Below the pieces are notes generated by a model. The model was given only the letters and a program-made list of their open reading frames with translations. It searched no databases and had not been told where the DNA came from. Shown here one piece after another: positions 4,801 to 8,361 of a DNA stretch of 8,361 nt. This DNA comes from an uncultured Saprospiraceae bacterium (GTDB lineage Bacteria > Bacteroidota > Bacteroidia > Chitinophagales > Saprospiraceae), in assembly GCA_937967535.1 (NCBI GenBank), contig CALCMV010000306.1, forward strand, positions 1 to 8,361, given 5' to 3'. A program made the translations under genes and the position numbers. The stretch's first letter is position 1, and every line of letters starts with the position of its first letter.

Positions 4801-7800
4801 TTAAGCATTATCATTAGCCGCAACTCTGCGTTGGTAGCCTTTCTTACTGGCATTGGTATTGGCTTTGCCGCTTTTTGTGCGTTTGAATTCGGCTTCGCTG
4901 GTGAGGTAATTGACCACCGGAGTAGCTACGAATACCGATGAGTAAGTACCCACCAATACACCAATCAATAAAGCAAATGCGAAACCACGAATCACTGCAC
5001 CACCAAATAAGAACAACATCAAAATCACAAACAAGGTCGTCAATGAAGTGATGATTGTACGGCTAATCGTGTTATTGACACCGAGATTGATGACTTCTTC
5101 TTTTGATTTTCCGGTATAAGAATCGAAAAATTCGCGAATACGGTCAAATACTACCACTGTATCGTTGATAGAGTAACCCACCACCGTCAAGAGTGCGGCG
5201 ATAAATGCCTGGTCAATTTCCAACGAGAAGGGCAGGATGCCATGCAACAGTGAAAAGATAGATAAGACTATCAATACATCGTGGAACAATGCCGCTACCG
5301 CACCAAGACTATACTGCCATTTGCGGAAGCGCAACCAGATATAAAGGAATATCAAGAGTAAAGCGATGCTCGTAGAAAGGAAGGAACTACGGCGCGTATC
5401 GTCGGCAATCGTTGGTCCTTTTTTGGAAGAACGCTGCAATGCGCCATTGCCGCTTCTAAACTTCTTTTCGTCGGTCAATTTGCCGCCTGTGTATTCATTT
5501 ACACCTTTATATAATGCTGCAATTACCTGATTATCAGCTTCAAGCGAACTGTCATCACTTAGGTATTTGGTCGTAATTTCGATTTGCTCGTTGCTACCGA
5601 ATGTTTTGACCACAGGCGCACTGCCGCCAAATTCAGCAGCGAGTGTACCACGCATTTTTTCTGTATCAATCGCCTCATCCAACAAAACGGTATAAGAACG
5701 TCCGCCCGTAAAATCAACTCCCAAATCAAATCCTCTCGTAAAGATAGACCCCAAACCTATTGCGATAAAAATAGCCGAACCAATCAAGGCATATTTTCCT
5801 TTTCCGACAAAATCAATATTAAGATTGGCAAAAGCATTTTTGAACATGGGCGTAGAAAAACTAATCGCACGTTCTTTCTTAGAAGTCCACCAATCTATCA
5901 TCAGGCGAGTGAGCAATACTGCCGCAAACAAAGAACACAACACACCGATAATCAAAACCACCGCGAAGCCTTTAATCGGACCTTGCCCGAAATATGCCAA
6001 GACCATCGCTACAAGAATCGTCGTCACGTTGGCATCAATAATCGCCGAATAGGAGGCTTGGAAACCATCTATGATGGCAGTTCCCATTGTCTTTCCGGCT
6101 CGCAATTCTTCCCGTATACGCTCATAGATGATAACGTTGGCATCTACCGCCATACCGATTGTCAATACGATACCTGCGATACCCGCCATCGTGAGTACCG
6201 TTCCGTAAGAAGATAACGCACCAACGATAAAAAGAATATTCGCCAACAAAGCGATAATAGAAAACATACCGCCCGTACCGTAGTAAAGAATCATAAAAAT
6301 CAAGACCAAAGACAAACCTATCGCCATTGAAAGCAGTCCTGAACGGATGTTTTTCTCACCCAAAGTCGGACCTACAATCGCCTCTTCAATGATTTGCGGT
6401 TCGGCAGGCAGCTTACCGATTTTCAGGATATTAGCGAGGTCGGTAGCTTCGTCGGGCGTGAAGTTTCCGGTGATTTCGGTACGTCCGTTATTGATTTCAG
6501 ATTGTACGGTTGGTGCCGAAACGACCTCATCGTCCAATGTAATCGCTACTTCTTTTTTGAGATTTTTGCGTGTCATTTGCCCCCATGCTCTTGCGCCGTC
6601 CTGATTCATATTGAGGCTAACCGTATATATATTGCGCTGCCCGTCAAGGTCAGAACGCGCATCAGTGATATTATCCCCTTCTACGGGAGCCTCTCCACGA
6701 TTGGTTTTGATGACATATAATTCGCGCAATTTTGTGGCATCGCCCGAATTTGGGTCTTTGTAGCGGTCAGCCCCCCAACGGAAAACCGCATCATTGGGCA
6801 TGTTGGAAGTCACTTCGCGTTTTGCCAATAATTTATCAATTTTAGGGATGTCTCGCTCATTTGCAACAGCATGTACTATTTGCGAATATTGTCCGTTGTT
6901 CGGTGTCAACAAATCAAATAGAGCATTGCCCGTAGTCGCTTTATTAGTAGTTTGATTTTCAATGGCTTCTTTATTACTTACATAAAACTCGTCAACGCGA
7001 TTACCTAAGTCGTCAAATTCCATTTTCGTGCTATCCACATCCTCAAATGTCGGTGTACTCTCAACAGGCATAAGGGCTGAAAGTTCCTGATTCGCACGTA
7101 CCAAATCACCTACAATTTCCGGGTCGGAGGGTCGGTAAGTCTCCCAAAATTGGAGTTTTGCCGTTCCGGTCAAATAGTCGCGTACACGCTCCGGGTTTTT
7201 CACACCCGGCAGTTCCACACTGATACGGTCTACACGCTCATCCAATGTGACATTTGGTTGCGTAACCCCTGTTTTATCAATACGTTTTTTCAACAATTCA
7301 AAAGTACGCTGTACCGTTTCATCTGCCTCTGTACGAAGGAGTTGCACCACTTCATCGTCCGACGAATCGAAGTTAATCTTGTCGCGCAAAGCCGGATTTA
7401 CCGCAAAAATATTTGCGAGCGTCTCTCCCGGAGCTACCTCATTAAATTTCTCTCTAAATAGCGTGATATAATCCACGCCCGAAGTCCCGCGCATTTCTTC
7501 TTTCGCGCCCTCGAGTGCAGCCAGAAAACTTTTATTTTCGCTACCTGCCGCCATTTTCTTAACCATTTCCACGAGGTCTACCTGCATTACTACGCTCATA
7601 CCACCTTGCAAATCCAGCCCCATCGCCAATTGCTGTCCTTTCAACTCTTGGTAGGTATATTTCTTAATACCCAGATTCAGGATTTCTTCATTGGAAATAG
7701 AATCAAGATAAGAGGCTTCTGCATCAATGAACCTGCTGTCGGTTCCATCGCTTGTACCCGATATCTGCTCTGCGTGAGCGCGTGCCTTACTTTCCGCACG

Positions 7801-7887
7801 TCGCGTCGGTAATATCAATAAAAATTGGTAGGCAACGACTGCCAATAATAATACGAGGAAAAATTTTACTAATCCTTTGCCTTGCAT
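4801..7887 (-). CDS. secDF: Fused protein translocase subunit SecDF
   Basis: A 1028-residue inner-membrane protein joining SecD and SecF. It uses the proton gradient to help pull exported proteins out of the SecYEG channel. TM1 is about residues 7-25; the first periplasmic domain starts with YTYQELKGQQLAMGLDLQGG (77-96), and TMs 2-6 lie near 515-662, with GMAVDANVIIYERIREEL in TM4. The SecF half begins near 680: TM7 about 700-717, GVDFTGGRSYTV (723-734) at the head of its periplasmic domain, then TMs 8-12 near 836-990 with YSINDTVVVFDRIREF. By comparison with the Thermus protein, Asp582, Asp909 and Arg943 match the proton-path residues Asp340, Asp637 and Arg671. Residues 250-415 form an enlarged segment relative to compact SecD proteins, consistent with Bacteroidota SecDFs of about 1000 residues. 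The ATG is followed at once by a Lys-containing signal anchor. No Shine-Dalgarno sequence is visible; a good promoter lies about 150 bases upstream. Confidence 0.97.
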   Translation of the reverse strand: MQGKGLVKFFLVLLLAVVAYQFLLILPTRRAESKARAHAEQISGTSDGTDSRFIDAEASYLDSISNEEILNLGIKKYTYQELKGQQLAMGLDLQGGMSVVMQVDLVEMVKKMAAGSENKSFLAALEGAKEEMRGTSGVDYITLFREKFNEVAPGETLANIFAVNPALRDKINFDSSDDEVVQLLRTEADETVQRTFELLKKRIDKTGVTQPNVTLDERVDRISVELPGVKNPERVRDYLTGTAKLQFWETYRPSDPEIVGDLVRANQELSALMPVESTPTFEDVDSTKMEFDDLGNRVDEFYVSNKEAIENQTTNKATTGNALFDLLTPNNGQYSQIVHAVANERDIPKIDKLLAKREVTSNMPNDAVFRWGADRYKDPNSGDATKLRELYVIKTNRGEAPVEGDNITDARSDLDGQRNIYTVSLNMNQDGARAWGQMTRKNLKKEVAITLDDEVVSAPTVQSEINNGRTEITGNFTPDEATDLANILKIGKLPAEPQIIEEAIVGPTLGEKNIRSGLLSMAIGLSLVLIFMILYYGTGGMFSIIALLANILFIVGALSSYGTVLTMAGIAGIVLTIGMAVDANVIIYERIREELRAGKTMGTAIIDGFQASYSAIIDANVTTILVAMVLAYFGQGPIKGFAVVLIIGVLCSLFAAVLLTRLMIDWWTSKKERAISFSTPMFKNAFANLNIDFVGKGKYALIGSAIFIAIGLGSIFTRGFDLGVDFTGGRSYTVLLDEAIDTEKMRGTLAAEFGGSAPVVKTFGSNEQIEITTKYLSDDSSLEADNQVIAALYKGVNEYTGGKLTDEKKFRSGNGALQRSSKKGPTIADDTRRSSFLSTSIALLLIFLYIWLRFRKWQYSLGAVAALFHDVLIVLSIFSLLHGILPFSLEIDQAFIAALLTVVGYSINDTVVVFDRIREFFDSYTGKSKEEVINLGVNNTISRTIITSLTTLFVILMLFLFGGAVIRGFAFALLIGVLVGTYSSVFVATPVVNYLTSEAEFKRTKSGKANTNASKKGYQRRVAANDNA

Positions 7888-7900
7888 GAGAATTATATTT

Positions 7901-7998
7901 GAGTGACGAGTGACGAGTAGCGATTAGCAAGTTTTATTCGTATTTTATTGAAAATCAAACACTTAAAAACTCGATATTTGATACTCGGTACTCGATAC
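7901..7998. repeat. GAGTGAC and ACTCG(a/g)TA short repeats in the secDF leader
   Basis: GAGTGAC occurs twice in tandem (7901-7914), followed by GAGTAGCGATT. About 50 bases further, TCGATATTTG, ATACTCGGT and ACTCGATAC repeat a related word (7971-7998), roughly in the opposite orientation to the first block. These lie between the secDF promoter and start codon, so they would be in the 5' untranslated RNA. The pairing between blocks is imperfect and I do not claim a defined fold. Confidence 0.55.
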
Positions 7999-8034
7999 TT
8001 TTACGTTAAATTTATCTTTTTGTAAAAATGAGTG

Positions 8035-8042
8035 CAAATATA
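8035..8042 (-). promoter_or_regulatory. Promoter -7 box for secDF
   Basis: On the minus strand this reads TATATTTG followed by CAC, a close match to the Bacteroidota TAnnTTTG box in its commonest context (TTTGC). Initiation would fall near 8028 and give a leader of about 140 bases. No TTG-type -33 element is obvious at the standard distance. Confidence 0.55.
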
Positions 8043-8233
8043 CGAACTTCGTTTTACTTTTATGTGTTTTAAATGGTCAAAGTTAATAATGGTGTACGTA
8101 CTCCCCTTAAATTTAGTTTTTAAAATATCGAATTTTCGCCCTCTTAATGACTATTTTAGTTGTCAAATATTTAATAAAATAATTTATAATGTATTGTTTT
8201 TTAATTAATTAAAAATAAAAAAGGCTAGCCATT

Positions 8234-8241
8234 TAACTTTG
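8234..8241 (+). promoter_or_regulatory. Promoter -7 box facing right, towards the window edge
   Basis: TAACTTTG followed by CC matches TAnnTTTG exactly. It lies 52 bases before the ATG at 8293, giving a plausible leader of about 45 bases. No clear -33 element is seen in the A-rich sequence upstream. It forms a divergent pair with the secDF promoter. Confidence 0.52.
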
Positions 8242-8252
8242 CCTAAAGCGAA

Positions 8253-8267
8253 TACTCGTCAGACGAA
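8253..8267 (+). repeat. Near-palindrome copy 1, TACTCGTCAGACGAA
   Basis: The core TCGTC-A-GACGA has two 5-base arms around one central base. The 15-mer is the reverse complement of 8324-8338 apart from that centre, and the core itself recurs as a direct repeat 69 bases later. The location just downstream of the promoter box at 8234-8241 would suit a repressor site. The word TACTCGTCA also appears inverted in the secDF leader at 7911-7919. Confidence 0.6.
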
Positions 8268-8292
8268 TCCCTTTATTCAATGCGAATATTTT

Positions 8293-8361
8293 ATGAGACA
8301 AATCACTACATTTCACAAAAACCTTCGTCAGACGAGTACTATCCCGCAAGCAAACTTAAAC
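8293..8361 (+). CDS. Possible N-terminal fragment of an unrecognised gene leaving the window
   Basis: An ATG at 8293 opens 23 codons with no stop to the window end (MRQITTFHKNLRQ, then TSTIPQANLN). A good -7 promoter box lies about 50 bases upstream, which is the main support. No family is recognisable. The frame is also open upstream as far as 8209, so the start is uncertain (a TTG at 8239 is inside the promoter box and unlikely). The short length and the presence of a dispersed near-palindrome inside it leave real doubt. Confidence 0.3.
   Translation, partial: MRQITTFHKNLRQTSTIPQANLN
8324..8338 (-). repeat. Near-palindrome copy 2
   Basis: On the plus strand this is TTCGTCAGACGAGTA, with the same core as copy 1 and swapped flanks. 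It falls inside the possible right-edge gene, where it would encode part of Leu-Arg-Gln-Thr-Ser. It is therefore either an operator inside the start of a gene, a small dispersed repeat, or evidence that the ORF is not real. Confidence 0.6.

Larger units (their letters stand above)
7888..8292. other. Non-coding divergent region between secDF and a possible right-edge gene
   Basis: About 405 bases without a supported gene. From left to right it holds the secDF leader with GAGTGAC/ACTCG repeats (7901-7998), a minus-strand promoter box (8035-8042), a very AT-rich stretch (8140-8222), an 8-base palindrome GGCTAGCC (8223-8230), a plus-strand promoter box (8234-8241) and the first copy of a near-palindrome (8253-8267). 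I found no CAT triplet between 7888 and 8060, so there is no ATG-initiated upstream ORF in the secDF leader. No tRNA or classical riboswitch fold was recognised. Confidence 0.6.

Noticed and set aside
5584..6216. Open plus-strand frames of up to 210 codons opposite secDF (also near 6394, 7150 and 7606)
   Set aside because: They lie entirely antisense to a highly conserved membrane protein, have no family motifs and look like codon-bias shadows.
7888..8060. Upstream arrest peptide for secDF
   Set aside because: There is no ATG on the minus strand in this stretch (no CAT triplet on the plus strand).

Overview
The window looks like ordinary chromosomal DNA from a member of the Bacteroidota (Bacteroidetes). 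The coding sequence has moderate base composition and the spacers are AT-rich. SecD and SecF are encoded as one fused polypeptide, as is usual in that phylum. No convincing Shine-Dalgarno sequence precedes any start. Several spacers carry the Bacteroidota -7 promoter motif TAnnTTTG. Genus cannot be read from the sequence.

Layout: a minus-strand gene leaves the window at the left edge (1-36; possibly an AAA-type ATPase). A short divergent promoter region (37-149) separates it from five plus-strand genes: a membrane-anchored SMP-30/strictosidine-synthase-like beta-propeller protein (150-1208), a sulfotransferase (1366-2217), an enoyl-CoA hydratase/isomerase family protein (2339-3082), dephospho-CoA kinase CoaE (3129-3713) and a TraB/GumN-family protein (3808-4608). 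A strong two-way terminator hairpin (4692-4736) separates this row from the convergent secDF gene (7887-4801, minus). Upstream of secDF lies a 405-base non-coding stretch with a leader, a good secDF promoter and a second promoter facing right. The right-hand promoter may serve a gene that starts near 8293 and leaves the window.

The five plus-strand genes share a strand and show no classical terminator between them, but they do not form an obvious pathway. CoaE makes CoA and the hydratase-like protein should use CoA thioesters. The other three have unrelated predicted roles. SecDF powers late steps of protein export and is independent of them.

The most unusual aspect is the spacer DNA. Almost every spacer is built of short low-complexity words: AATG/CATT-type 4-mers, TTAAtC/TTAAaC hexamers and GAGTGAC heptamers. 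These occur as tandem, dispersed and inverted copies. One pair of inverted 21-mers brackets the sulfotransferase, and a perfect 24-base inverted repeat overlaps the coaE stop codon. I see no convincing new defence, mobile or biosynthetic system.
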